Below, in pieces: positions 23,104 to 34,609 of a stretch of 64,000 nucleotides of DNA; positions within the stretch are counted from its first letter, which is position 1; each line of letters begins with the position of its first letter. Location: the NCBI GenBank assembly GCA_021234155.1, contig JAJEKV010000014.1:20971513-21035512 (forward strand). The letters run 5' to 3'. The position numbers and the translations under genes were made by a program. Below the pieces are notes generated by a model, which saw nothing but the letters and a program-made list of their open reading frames with translations, had not been told where the DNA came from and did no database searches. The stretch comes from Isoetes taiwanensis (taxonomy: Eukaryota; Streptophyta; Lycopodiopsida; Isoetales; Isoetaceae).

Positions 23104-23450
23104 ATATACATATTCGTCGAACAACCTTGTAAATATTGTTTGAGGTGGTTTAAGACTGGTATAAGCGGGTGTTATAGAGATGAATTGTAGATTCCAATTG
23201 TATTTGTATGTTCTTTGGAGGTTAGGGTATTTGTATGTTCAGTTGTTAAAAATGAGGTCTGACAGAACGTGTCTCTATTGTGAATGGGAAGTTGGTTATG
23301 GTGGCATATTTACATGTACAGGATGTGTTGGGTAATAGTGTAATCATTGTACAATCCTGCATTGGGATTCCGAATTGTCTCCTTGATAGAAAGGTTTTTG
23401 GACCTCTCACTGGCATGTAAGAAAAGGTAGGGAATCTAACACAGATCCAA
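23104..23450. other. 3' flank of the 19.8 kb gene
   Basis: AT-rich sequence without an open frame; probably the 3' untranslated region of the plus-strand gene followed by a boundary with the exon mosaic on the other strand. Confidence 0.35.
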
Positions 23451-23479
23451 CCTTTTTACATTATGAACATGCTTAAGAT

Positions 23480-23547
23480 ACATGCTTAAGACCATATTTG
23501 TAAACACATCTGGAATGGAACCATTAAAGTCGTTCCCATCACCATTC
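23480..23547 (-). pseudogene. LRR exon fragment
   Basis: After a good TGTGCAG acceptor the exon encodes NDFNGSIPDVFTNM, a leucine-rich-repeat segment like those of plant LRR receptor kinases with one repeat per exon. It is isolated from any kinase sequence. Confidence 0.5.
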
Positions 23548-23750
23548 CTGCACAAAGACAGAAATGTGCAGAATTGTATCTAAAATAGACCAACAAAGAG
23601 ATCTCTGTTCCAAAACCAGGATATGCTACATGTTCACCAAATAAATTCTTCTCAAACCCAATATAATTCTTTTAACAAAGAACAGAAATGAGAACTGTAC
23701 AGGATACTTCATCAAAAGATCATGTTACAGAAGTCAACAAGAGAACTTAC

Positions 23751-24282
23751 AGTAAAGAAGGCCAGATAGCTCGCAGTAAGAGTCAACGTAATTTCCATAA
23801 CTGTATCATCAAACATGACCCCAAGCCAGAGAACAGCCACAATTCCAAATGCTAGACCCAATGCAACTCTGCAAAAACATTTGACCATGTTTCATTTTCC
23901 AAGTGAAAAATCGAAGGTGGCAGATGGAAGCTTACGCCGCGAATGCAACTTTAGAAAGGAATCCCACAATTTCCCCAGCAGAGAAATGCTTGCCAAGTGC
24001 CATTTCCAGGAAAAGCTCAAAGACAACCATGGCCGTTCTACATAACATGCATGTACAACCGACTTAGCTCATTTTGTAATAACCTGACATAATTTAAAAC
24101 CCATCAAATTCTAGTAATCAGCATCCACAAACCCATCATTCATTAGCGATTCGCCTTCAATTATTGTACTCAATTTCTTGCTTGCTCCAAGCCCTTTCAA
24201 AAGGGCAACTACAGCAACAGGATTCGTTGCACTAAGCAGCCCCCAGCAACAATGATGCTTTCCAGTTCCAATCGTAAGGAAA
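23751..24282 (-). pseudogene. SOS1/NHX7-type Na+/H+ antiporter, three transmembrane exons
   Basis: Exons at 24282-24133, 24037-23936 and 23868-23751 join in phase and match the membrane core of the plant plasma-membrane Na+/H+ antiporter SOS1. They read FPYDWNWK, SATNPVAVVALLKGLGASKKL, IIEGESLMNDG, then TAMVVFELFLEMALG, then ALGLAFGIVAVLWLGVMFDDTVMEI in segments. The usual SATDP is SATNP here, replacing the Asp of a conserved ion-site motif. The first exon also has a frameshift in its G-run near 24237. Nothing before or after these exons is present, so this is a captured or decayed fragment. Confidence 0.85.
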
Positions 24283-24450
24283 AATATACTGTAACCATAG
24301 TTGTGACACTGACAGATTATGACCTTCCTTGAAACTGTAAATAAGAAATAGCAATTTTTCAGAATAATAAGAAATGTTAAAATCAAGAACTAGTCCTCTT
24401 TTACATCTTAAAAGGTGAATATAACATATAAATGATACAGGTATTTCTAC

Positions 24451-24522
24451 CAGACTTTTAAGCTTGTAAGGTTGGCCAATCCAGAAGGAATTTCACCACC
24501 AAGGCCACAAGAACCAATATTC
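24451..24522 (-). pseudogene. LRR exon fragment, exactly 72 nt
   Basis: A 72-nt exon with clean AG/GT borders encodes IGSCGLGGEIPSGLANLTSL, a single LRR of the kind found one per exon in LRR-VIII-like receptor kinases. Together with the LRR exon at 23547 it flanks the SOS1 exons on the same strand. Confidence 0.65.
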
Positions 24523-25158
24523 CTGAAAGAAAGAAATTCGTGCATTTCTTGAATGAACAACTGAAATAAAATTATTTGCTGTCAATTCGTTTCACATTTT
24601 GATCCTATTAGAAAGAGTATTGGATCTTACAAATCTGTTAAATTCTTCAGATTTAGCCTTAACTCTCATGCATCTCCAAGTTTTTGGCTATGGCAATAGC
24701 AGCTTCCATTTTCGTCATCTTATCAGAGCTATAAGCATCCATCATAACTCTGGTTTTGTCCATCCATGCGTCCGCGTGAAACGAATCTGGTAAACATGGG
24801 ATGTAAGAAATTAACAAACTCCCCATAGAATCAAATACATGTTATATGTAAGTATAAGCAGCATGTGCAAGTATAAGCAAAGATCGCCAAGGCATCACCA
24901 CAAAGACCATAGACATCAAGGTGCAGATTGTAACTGCTAGAGCATGACTCCTATTTTTTAACGTGACAACAGACAATTGAAAAGTCATTGAAAAGTCATA
25001 GTGCGAGATATTAAACTTACCAAACAAGCTGAAATATGGATCCAACCTGTGAACCAATGAATACAATCTGTTAGGACTGTCTAAGATGATGCTTTGGGAA
25101 TTGAACCCAAATTCTCGCCTGTAGAACCTTTCTTTTATTTTTTTTCTTATTAAGTACA
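24523..25158. other. Unassigned DNA between exon fragments
   Basis: A minus-strand stretch near 24790-24640 reads openly (HADAWMDKTRVMMDAY.., ending KNLEMHES) and may be another captured exon, but I do not recognise it. The remainder is AT-rich with nothing clear. Confidence 0.3.
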
Positions 25159-26407
25159 TCAGTTATTATGATCAATCCTCAGGGTATGAGGAGGCATACA
25201 ATCCTTGCATCTGATTGTGTACTCTCTTCTATATCCCACTTTCTTACCATCCACCAGGAAATAAAATTCAGAAACTCCAGTCAACGATTCCAATAACCTT
25301 CTGCATTCCACTAATGTCCATACTTCTTCCACGTTCAATAATTGAATACGATCATTCTCCATATGCACAGTCAATTCAATTGAAGGAGTCCTAATACAAT
25401 GCTCCTCCACAACTTTCCAGCACAGCAGACCATTTTCTCGCTGCCTTTTTTTTCTTTGAACAAAGAAATTGCAATATAAGCTCTGCTTTGGTAACCTGTA
25501 CCTGAAAGTTGTTGTTCCATATTATTTACTACAAAGGTCAAAATTACAACAAAATCTTCATGGTTACCTGAACGTAAAACTGCTCGAGTCCACCTCGCAA
25601 ACAGTTATCTGTCCACCTGTCTCATGGATTCGCTTTCTCCATTCTCCATGAAAAATTTGCTCGAGAGAGGTTTCACTAACACCTTGGAAGGTGTATGTCT
25701 GTGGTGCAACCTTTAACGTCTGTACATCCTTGAACAAGAACGCAAATATACTTATCGGAATGAAGGCTTTTGTAGCACCTCGAACCCCTCCTCTTTCTGT
25801 CAACAGCTTTTGTACTTCTCTTGCTAATAAGCAGCGAAAGGCCATAACAATATGCATATTAGAAATGCCTTTAGAAATCTGCGTTAGCGTAGGGATGTCT
25901 ACCAGTGTCAACTTGCCCAACTTGCCTTTTGATTTCGTGTAATGGTATTTGTGGAACCAAACACCTCGATCCCTGAGAGAAGACAAGGTAACGTCAGGAA
26001 ATAGTAATTGCCCAATAGCATAATGATGAACTTCTAACACGCTTGTGATGCTCGGTCGGAACTATATTCTTGAACTCAGAAGAACAAAGACAATTTGTTT
26101 CAAGCTTTGGAAATGTAGAACTCTTTGCAATATCCTCCTTCATCATATCTTGAGGCCCATAGGCATGTGCAACAACAATCTCGTCTATACTTTTACGGCC
26201 TTGACTAATCACAAATCCAAGAACATGTGCTTTCCAATGTGCGGTCAAATCGTTGAGCTTTCGTTTTTTTACTGCATGATTACCCCGTTGCGCAGGCCTC
26301 ATCGTTACCCAAGAACCCACTGAGATATTCAAATCAATCCATTCTCCATTATCATCCTTCCCATTCCGTAGTATAATTTGACTAATTTCAGATCGATTAA
26401 TAGCCAT
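25159..26407 (-). CDS. Unidentified two-exon gene with a BAH-like N-terminal part, one frameshift
   Basis: Exon 1 runs 26407-25568 and exon 2 25501-25159, joined by TTCAG|GTAACC and CTTTCAG| in phase, giving about 394 residues. A one-base shift near 26040 separates two long frames that clearly belong together (..IVPTEHHKR and VLEVHHYAIGQLLF). Residues about 20-135 (ISVGSWVTMRP, WKAHVLGFV, IVVAHAYGPQDM, NCLCSSEF) resemble the layout of a BAH domain, which binds chromatin proteins; this is inference. The C-terminal part has a CKDC pair. No membrane segment or signal peptide is seen. It converges on the 19.8 kb gene and could be a partner gene or unrelated. Confidence 0.5.
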
Positions 26408-28209
26408 TACCTGTGCAAATAAATGAATGTGTTAGCCAGCTAGATAACTACTGAACAAATAACACAATAGGGTAGAAGAGTACTTACAATTTATCTTCAG
26501 AGTGGCTGCCCGCTAATATTAAGAGCAGAATTATGCAAATGCTCAATCTTTATCCTGTTTAGATAATAAACATGTAATGCTGGTGAGTGCATGGAATGCA
26601 GTGATGTTTGGAAGAAAAGAGGCAAGCTCTTTATAGCACTTTGTATACGCAGCAAAGTGGAATGATACCACAGGCTGCTAATTGTTTCCATAGCTGTAGA
26701 TCTACAGAGCATATAATACAACAAAGAAAATAAGAATGTTCCTATATCATAGATTAGCAACATACCTTGTATTGGCCAATGTGCAATACCAAAATCTGCA
26801 AAAAAAACAAGTGCAAAAGCGTAAATATAACATAGATAAGATAAGATAAGATGATAAAGAATATGTCTACAAAGAGCCACAATGTTCTCTAAAACTGGAT
26901 CCAAAGACTAGAAAAGGTTCAAGAGAGAAAAAAAATCTGGAATTTTGTCTCCTTTCTGGCAAGTAAAACTTGAAGGCTTTCTAGCAAGAAAATTCAATTC
27001 TGCTTCTGCTAATATAATATCCATAGGATATTAATATTCTTCTAACAGGATCTTTTTGCTACCGAGTAGTTGGGAAAAGCCAGCCCGATTTGTCAAACGA
27101 ATATTTTTGATAGAGCCCAAATGAATATGTTTAAAACAAAGGAAGCACAAATAGGCAGCAGCGGGGACATGTTAAATGTAAAGGAGAGTCCTTTGAAAGA
27201 GCTCAGTCAGAGTCGTGTAAATGTGGATGAACATTCCTCTGAAATAAGAAAAGTCTGAATCTTGCTAAGCGTTTGTATCTCTGCATTCAGAATATTGGGT
27301 TTTGGAATCATGGAATGATTGGATCTACATTGTTCCCAGTGTATCACGTTAAAACTACTACGCCTAGCCAAAGATTAATGCTCTTACTAAGTTGTCACAC
27401 AAACAAAGGTAGAAAGGCCCCCACCAAGAAGACGATCAGCGTTAAGGAGCTCTTCCAATTCCAAGCTGCAAATATCAGGAGCAGATGTTAATATAAATCT
27501 CAAGATATATAATTATGATTAAGCATGTGATCTGGATCAACTGACTGCAAAACCTGATGAAATGAAATTAGAAAATGCAGAACGAATTTAACATCTTACT
27601 CTTGTTCTAGATTTAGTGGTGCATTCCCATTAGCTACTATCAAAGCTGTTACAGGATTTTTTTTCTCGTTTGTTATATGCTAACTGATTCCTGCAATTGC
27701 ACTGAACCAAATGTAAAGAGTATGAAAACATTCACAAATAAAATGTAACTATTGTTTCGAAAGCACCAAATGATAAAACAGTCATTGAATACCTGCTATA
27801 ATTTGTCGGTAAGCACTACACGGCCTTGCTCGATGTGAACATCCACAACTAGAAGATTTTAAAGGGACAATGCAAGATGATTCGGCAACCCTATTTCGGC
27901 CCTCACGATGCTTCCAATCTAAAATCAAAGTTTTTGTTTGGCGGGGAGAATGAAAATTTTTGGTTGCTAGGTTGAGCCCGTGAATGACTTTCGCGCTCCC
28001 TATGCAGAAATTCAGGCGAGAAACTCTAAGAGGTGTGCATTAATTTCTATTTCGCCTTAATGAGGGTTAGGTGCCATAAATACGTACATATTAATTGAAT
28101 AAAAAAAATGCCATGTAGACTGGTATAAAACAATAGCACCTTTCCTGCCATTGGCCGATTCTAAATGCCCACGTGGAATTTCAAGGATTTTTTATTAGGA
28201 TATTTTGAC
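26408..28209. other. Unassigned region upstream of the two-exon gene
   Basis: No convincing gene. On the minus strand near 27465-27400 an exon-like stretch after TTTGCAG reads LELEELLNADRLLGGG, which may come from a receptor-kinase gene, but the support is slight. Other frames (26904-26497, 27070-27258) look like chance. The region ends where the duplicated block begins. Confidence 0.3.
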
Positions 28210-31197
28210 ATCCCACGCGGAAGCAACCTGGCCACGAGGATCGGATGACAGCCAGGTCACTCGCTTTGACAGACAGTTGCTCCTGCTATGTGGTATTTTT
28301 GACTTGATAATTTGCAATGGCCTGTCACAGTGGCCCGATTCTCGCAAGTGCACATATGCAGCATGGACAATCGTGGGGAGGGTCTAGTGTGGTGGACTAT
28401 GTGCTCGTGGTTGCGCAAGATATGCATCTCATCGGGCGTTTCCTGTGGGCACAGATAGCGGTCGGGATGAGGAGGTCGACTCGAATCACCTCCCACTTTA
28501 TTTGGACTGGTTTGGCAAACCGCCGCCACACCCCCACTATGCCCGCCCCCCTCGGAGTCCTCCGTTGAGACTACATTATGGCGAGGCGGAGGACTCTGGC
28601 CGGATGCTCATGGGCGCCCTTCGGTAATTACGCGGACCTCCACACTAGAGCAGCCGACAGACCGGTGACTTAAGCTATTACGGGATCGCGGCCAACAGGT
28701 GCTTTAGCGACCTCCCCGCCGCCCACGCTCGAGAATCGGCAACATTCAGCGTAACCGATGGTATCTTGGTCTGTAAACATAGCGGCGGCTTCCAGATCGA
28801 TGCGGATCGGGCATCCGGCTTGCGGGCCACCACCGCGATGCAGCGCCCATCCGGAAGGAGACAAAGGCGCGGTACCTTCCGACATCGAGGGGAGATGTTC
28901 GGCTGCTTTGGACACTCATCCTCGAACCTTTTTGGCCAGAGTGCCGAAGGCGATCCGACCCGGGGACATCACGGCCCGGTGGGAGCGATGCCGCAGCGGC
29001 TCTCTATGACCCGCCCGAGGGGGCAGACGCCCATACCCCCCAGGATGGCCCCCCATTGGTTCTCGTGGAGGAGGATATTGAGGAGGGCCTCGCAACGGGC
29101 CGGCTAATAGGAAAGGCGGTGACCCTCCGATGGTATGCGGCCGAAGTTACTCAAATGGGCGGCGTACCGCCTGTCTGTGGGTCCTCACCCCTGTTCAACA
29201 GAGCATTGCGGGAAGGTCTCCCGACAATGGACCACAAGCGGGTTGTTCCCATTCACAAGGCGGGCGACCCACACCGTCCTACCAATTACCGGACGATCAT
29301 GGTCGATTCGGTATTTGCCAAACTCTTGGTCGGCATTCTCGAAAGCGGCAGATTGACCCGGGGCGAGGCGGCTAGATGTCTTGAGCCGTCCACCTGGTGG
29401 GCTTTAGACCCCGCCACTCAACGATTGACCATATCTTTACTGCTGGCAACTGGCCGATTGAAGGGCCCGGAATCATCGGCGGGACTTGTATTGCTTTGCT
29501 TTGTGGGACTTCACGAAGGCTTTTGATCTGTTCCCCCCTGAAAGCGGTGGGCTAGATCTGCGTCAATCGGGGCTCCCGGCGCCGTGTGCGTAATGCCATA
29601 TACGTGTTGTATGAGAGTTGTTTTGGCGGATGCGCACCGACGGGCCAAGCATTCACCAAGAGTATCGGGTCCGGCGAGGTTGCCCCTCTGCGCCAACACT
29701 TTTTTGGCCTCTACATTGATCGGTTAGAGCCCGGCTTCTTCGAGCATGGGGGGATGGCATGCGGCTTTTGCACGGGTCATCCGCCAGCCGGCTCATCTAT
29801 GCGGGCGATGTTGGCCTGCTGGCCCACACCCCTTAAGCTCTGCAGCCTCACCTTGATGCCCTAGACACATTTTGTCGCCTCTGATGCTTGGCGTGAATCG
29901 CCAAGACCGTGGTGGTTCTCATATCCTCTTCACGTCACCCCATGCCTCCCCGCACTCACATATCGGGGACAAACTGTGGGACGCCACGCCCACCTACAAG
30001 TACCTAGGGGTGGAGTTCCCTCCTTGCTCACTGGAGGGGCCTATCCGCTATGGGTGATGCTAGGCCGAAAGCGCTTTTTATGCCATGCGTAACAACGGTC
30101 ACCAAGCGAGCTCTATGATTGGGGCCATCGGTCACATCCGCTCCGCACCGGGTCGAGCCCGGCCCTTCACAGACGGGTCGAGGTTTGGGGCCCGGTCGCC
30201 TCTTTGGCGACTGAATGACTTGGAGCAGGTGCGAAGGCATTTCGCACGGGCACTTGGGGTGAAACCTTCAGTCCCCTATCGGTCTCTGCGAGAAACCGGA
30301 TTCTTGCCACCAGCGGGCAGCCCCTTGATAGACACATCGCCTATTTTTGAAAAGTGGTTACTATGGGTGATGCTCGGCTCCCGCGACCGGGCTTACACCG
30401 TGGCAATGTGTCTGCGGCCCGCTTAGGGCCCCGTTGGAGGGTAAGAGAGATCGCTGGTTCGCCGGATGGAACGTCGTAGAGCACGAGATGCGTCGCGGTG
30501 GACACAATGTCGATCGCGACGACCGCGGGAGTACCTAGATGCTTGTTTCCTTGGCAAGCTCTGGGACCCCGCTCTAGAGCATGTCAAAACGCCCATTACA
30601 AGGAGCACATCAACCCTCGTGTTAGCGGGGCCCACGGCTCTACTTCCGGCCCCCTGCCCCCGCGGGACTCATTGCCTCCATTCGCCAGTGCCCACCATCT
30701 TCGCATCGAGGCGGGCGGTGGATTGGGGAGCCCCGCCAGGAACCGGACTTCTGTCGGCTTTGTCAAACGGGTGCCATTGAGGATGAGTCTCACACTTTCC
30801 GAGTTGCCCGGCGTTGGTCCGATCCCAGCGGATACGCCCCTTAGTACGCCCGGACTTGCCCTTACATTTGCCGATGAACACACCGCCGATGCGTGCCACG
30901 GGTCGTACATTGGGAGGTAATCGGACTGCGAGGTCACCTTTGCCCCACCGGGTTGCGCTTTCCGACGATTAGGCACTACGGGTGCAGTGTATGACTGGAT
31001 ATATTTGGGTGTTTCTGCATTTTATATGTTAGGGCAGTTTGTCATCAGGCTGATTGCTGCCACGGTTTTTCCCTCGAAAACCTTCTTCTAATGAGTTTTT
31101 TAATCCGGCAAGAATCCGCCATCGCTGCGTTTTGTATTGGGTCCCATAGACCGATTGGTCTCCGTGGACGATAAAAGTACCTTCCTTCCTTCCTTCC
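28210..31197 (+). mobile_element. LINE family B, copy 2, 5'-truncated by the duplication edge
   Basis: It corresponds to 11718-14674 of copy 1. Recognisable pieces are SSVVDYVLV (endonuclease end, near 28385), the RT region (29056-29860, including RNAIYVLYES and LYIDRLEP), the C-terminal part near 30780 and the TTCC tail at 31180-31197. Frames are broken at different places from copy 1, nearly always at G/C-rich sites. Confidence 0.8.
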
Positions 31198-31886
31198 TAT
31201 CTTTTGGGCTTGTGGAAGCATAGATATTAATAATTCCAAAAACAGAGTCTTGATATTGGAAGGTAACAGCTTGCCACATTTTGGATGGGGAATTAAAGAA
31301 GAAAAGATGCTTAAGATTTTTCCAAATCATGATAATGCCACCACTTCTACCAGTGGCCTCAATCCAAGTGGAGGAGGCTCCAAGGTAAATCCAATCACCA
31401 AGATTAGAGATTTCAAATTTGGGAAGCTTAACTTCTTGGAGCAGAATAACATCAGCATTGTAATTCCTGATTTGGGAGATAGCTCTTCTCCTCTTAATAG
31501 GGCCTTTGATACCCCTTCCAGGAAAGAATCTTCATTAGCTAAATGAATAGAAAGACCAGGTAAGTAATGGACAGACCAAAGAATTTAGAGTCTGATAAAT
31601 TTCTTTTTTCCCCTTCCCTTTTTTATTTTACTTCTAGTATTGGCAGCTGAAGTATTATGCAGATTAGTGAGCTCAGCAAGGGCTGAGTCACTCTTTTTGG
31701 ACTTAGTCAAAGTTTTGGCTCAAGAAGGCTTTGGCTTGGAAATTAACTCAACAGAGGAGCAATCAGCAAGAAATTTATCACCTTCCCAAATTTCCTTGTC
31801 AGACTCTTCATCACTATCATCCGAAGTCCCCCCAGGAATAAATTCAAACATTTTATTTTTATAAGGGGAGTGCTCAATTATATTTA

Positions 31887-33128
31887 GGGAAAATTCCAAA
31901 AATACCCCTGAACTTTATGGGATTTTCAATTTTGCCCTTCAAATTTCCTTAATTCCAAATATACCCCTCCTAACTATCTACACGAACTAGTTAAGAGAGC
32001 TAAAATCTACAAATTCCAAAAATACCCTCGTGTTCTTAGTCAATATTCTAAATTTACCCTTCACATTTTTTGAAATTCCAAACACACAATTGAATCATCA
32101 AAATGAAGACAACTAACGAATTGTTTTATAATGCAGAATCAAATAATATTTTGTCAAACCAAATTTTCAGAAATGCACAATGAAACAATACTTTTCCATA
32201 CCAAATTTTCAGAGATTAGACTTGCAGAATAAAACTTGATTATCTGAATCCTACACCATTAACTTATCAGCTCTCGACAACTCTTTCGATTATGCCCTGC
32301 TTTACTACAACGACTACAATGAAGAGGACGTTTTTCCTTGCCATTATCTTCTGTCCGAATTCTTCTCTTCCTTGGGCGTCCCGGAGGTCTACGTGTCTTT
32401 GGTGGGAGCAATTTCTCATCCCCTTCTTCTTCTTGCCACTGTTCTCTTGGAAGAAGAGGGTGAATAATGTGAGAATAGGTGTCATAGTATGCTCTCAATG
32501 TATATGCGTGAATTGCATATGACTGGATACGATCTTTCTTGAATAAAATAGCGGCAATTACGTGTGAGCATGGTAATCCACTTACTTGCCACACATTGCA
32601 AGAGCAAACTCCTGTTTCCATGTTCACCACGTGACTAGACTTTTGTGACACAATCTCAAACTCATGATAGGTGGCAGGAATAATCCGATAATGCCTAGCG
32701 CGTTCATATGCATTCTTGATTTGAAGCTCAGCACTAGCCACAAGCATGTATGATCCTGCTTCTCCGGCAGCCTGTAAGGTCAACTGGGCTTGTTCTCTAT
32801 GCCTGTAAGGTATAAGAAAGCTGAGATTGCTTGCAAGTAGGTAATTATCTGGAAAAAAACAAAATGGGAAAGACACATTACCTGCATGCATTGCATTCGT
32901 TGATGAATCGGGAGCTCCTAGGGTAAGAAATTGGAATCGGAATTGAAGAAACTCTCCACCGCTCTTTTCTGTTCTTCTCTTGCCGCTTTTTTTTCCTTAA
33001 CTATTTTTAACGGATAATTGTTAACGGATTGTTAATTTGGTTAACGAAGGGTATATTTGGAATTAAGGAAATTTGAAGGGCAAAATTGGAAATCCCATAA
33101 AGTTCAGGGGTATTTTTAGAATTTTCCC
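31887..33128 (-). mobile_element. Non-autonomous MULE, copy 2, TIRs and 9-bp target duplication
   Basis: Same element as at 15365-16610. TIRs start gggaaaattc, and ttatattta flanks it at 31878-31886 and 33129-33137. Confidence 0.93.
32259..32891 (-). CDS. MULE copy 2, C-terminal transposase fragment, open frame
   Basis: A 210-codon frame. After a short leader comes the region before the zinc finger (LQIKNAYERARHY, TYHEFEIV). Then follow the SWIM finger CSCNVWQVSGLPCSHV, a tract with GRPRKRR, and a terminal knuckle CSRCSKAGHNRKSC. In autonomous MULEs these parts follow the DDE core, which is missing here. Upstream, CATGCAG|GTAATG and TTTTCCAG suggest the frame's first part is intronic in the parent gene. 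It is a useful reference for the broken copy 1. Confidence 0.8.
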   Translation of the reverse strand: MHAGNVSFPFCFFPDNYLLASNLSFLIPYRHREQAQLTLQAAGEAGSYMLVASAELQIKNAYERARHYRIIPATYHEFEIVSQKSSHVVNMETGVCSCNVWQVSGLPCSHVIAAILFKKDRIQSYAIHAYTLRAYYDTYSHIIHPLLPREQWQEEEGDEKLLPPKTRRPPGRPRKRRIRTEDNGKEKRPLHCSRCSKAGHNRKSCRELIS

Positions 33129-33237
33129 TTATATTTATAGGCCTATCCTTAATAACAGGACAAATGGGAAGAGGAGAAACATGACCTGAAATATCAGCCT
33201 CCATAATTTGAGTATCCTGCATAGCAGCAACCTTTAC

Positions 33238-33834
33238 TTAACTGGAGTCTTCAAAACTAAACATATCCTTCTCAAAAGTATCTTGGACATAATCGAAATT
33301 TGGAGTAGCCAATTCTCTATCGGGTGTGTCTTGTACAATTTCATCCATGAGGCTCCAATGGCAAGCTTGCTGAGTTGGTGCACTGAGACCCTCTTGCAAA
33401 GAAGCCAACTGCTCAGCAATATCAGATGCAATAATGGAGGGTGGAGGAGGAAAAGGATCAGAGGCTGGAGAAAGATCAATAATAGGGGATTGGCAGAGGT
33501 TGTTTTTGCCATCAAGTGAATTGCTCAATAATATTTCCAAATCTAGTTCAGAATTAAGGTTAGCTAATACCTGAAATTGGTTGGTATGACCAATTATTTG
33601 ATTAATGCAGTCCAGTGATTCTTCTTGAGGAGGATTACTTGAGGCAGTAATCTTCTTTGCAGGAATGATCTGATTATACTCCCTTCCTTTATCTGAAATA
33701 GGAGCAGGAACAACTTCCACCATAGTATCCTTAGGATCTATCTCAACACAAAGCTGTTGCTCACTGTCCAAACAGACCTGCTTCAAGATCTTACCATGTT
33801 TGTCTTTCTTGTTTAGTGGACCACTCTTACTCAT
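33238..33834 (-). CDS. LINE A copy 2, 198-codon ORF after ORF1
   Basis: It starts with MSKSGPLNKKDK; its ATG overlaps the TGA of the upstream ORF (ATGA). It is polar, rich in Ser/Pro/Glu, with DPFPPPPS near residue 125. No recognised domain. By position it may be the C-terminal part of an ORF1 protein translated by reinitiation, or the product of a frame break. Confidence 0.5.
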   Translation of the reverse strand: MSKSGPLNKKDKHGKILKQVCLDSEQQLCVEIDPKDTMVEVVPAPISDKGREYNQIIPAKKITASSNPPQEESLDCINQIIGHTNQFQVLANLNSELDLEILLSNSLDGKNNLCQSPIIDLSPASDPFPPPPSIIASDIAEQLASLQEGLSAPTQQACHWSLMDEIVQDTPDRELATPNFDYVQDTFEKDMFSFEDSS

Positions 33835-34577
33835 AGAGAGTTCAAGGAATTTAAACTCTCCTTATTCTTTCCAAAACCTTTGGCATCCATAATAATTATA
33901 TTCAAGGTGTCATGAAGAATGTTGGTCTTGTCCATATTTTTTGCTGAAGTTTCATAATTTTGCAACACATTGATTTGTTGAGATGATGCCTTTCCAGTAA
34001 TAGAAGTCTTCCCATATTCAACTTGGACTTGAGTTTTTGCATGAGATGCATCAAATGCATCTACTTTCTGAACCTGGACTTCCCTTAACTTTTTCTTCCT
34101 CTGAATTCTTTTGTAGCTTCCATTGACCTTAGTCCATTGAAATTTATTGTCCTTAGAGATGATACTTGGAGCACTAGGATCCTTGGTAATACTTGGTGAA
34201 ATTCGGTCAAGGACTGAGCCTTTTGAATTTTGCCCCTTCTGCTGGCTGTTGACTTCTTGACTGTGATTGACCTGCTGATTGATTTGTTGATTGAGTTGAC
34301 AGTTATCATACAGATTTGTAGGAATACTCATATTCTGACCAGTGGAAGGTGTTACCTCCTTACAAGATTCATACCAAAAGTGTCTGACCTTACAATTTTG
34401 GCAATGAGGTGGCAGTCCCGACCATCTTAAGGAAAGAAAGGTTTTTTGGCCAAAGACATCTTGAAAGGGGATTTGAAGAGGAATTTCTTTGGAGATATCA
34501 AGCTGGACAATGGATCGAGGTGGCCTATACGGGGAATATTCCGTACAGATATAAGATCCAATAAAGTCAAAGAGCAA
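33831..34577 (-). CDS. LINE A copy 2, ORF1 C-terminal part with zinc knuckle
   Basis: The frame has the plant LINE ORF1 pattern: ICTEYSPYRPPRSIVQLDIS, then LPPHCQNCKVRHFWYESCK, a CCHC-type knuckle, then a Gln/Asn- and Lys-rich tail. The preceding DUF4283-like part lies in another frame (34807-34610). The protein would bind element RNA. Confidence 0.75.
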   Translation of the reverse strand: MLFDFIGSYICTEYSPYRPPRSIVQLDISKEIPLQIPFQDVFGQKTFLSLRWSGLPPHCQNCKVRHFWYESCKEVTPSTGQNMSIPTNLYDNCQLNQQINQQVNHSQEVNSQQKGQNSKGSVLDRISPSITKDPSAPSIISKDNKFQWTKVNGSYKRIQRKKKLREVQVQKVDAFDASHAKTQVQVEYGKTSITGKASSQQINVLQNYETSAKNMDKTNILHDTLNIIIMDAKGFGKNKESLNSLNSL

Positions 34578-34609
34578 TTTAAGACAATCCTCGTTCCAGT
34601 AAATTGGGT

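Noticed and set aside
24111-24386. A complete membrane protein of 91 residues
   Set aside because: Only the core matches SOS1; the ends are intron sequence read through, and a frameshift precedes the conserved part.
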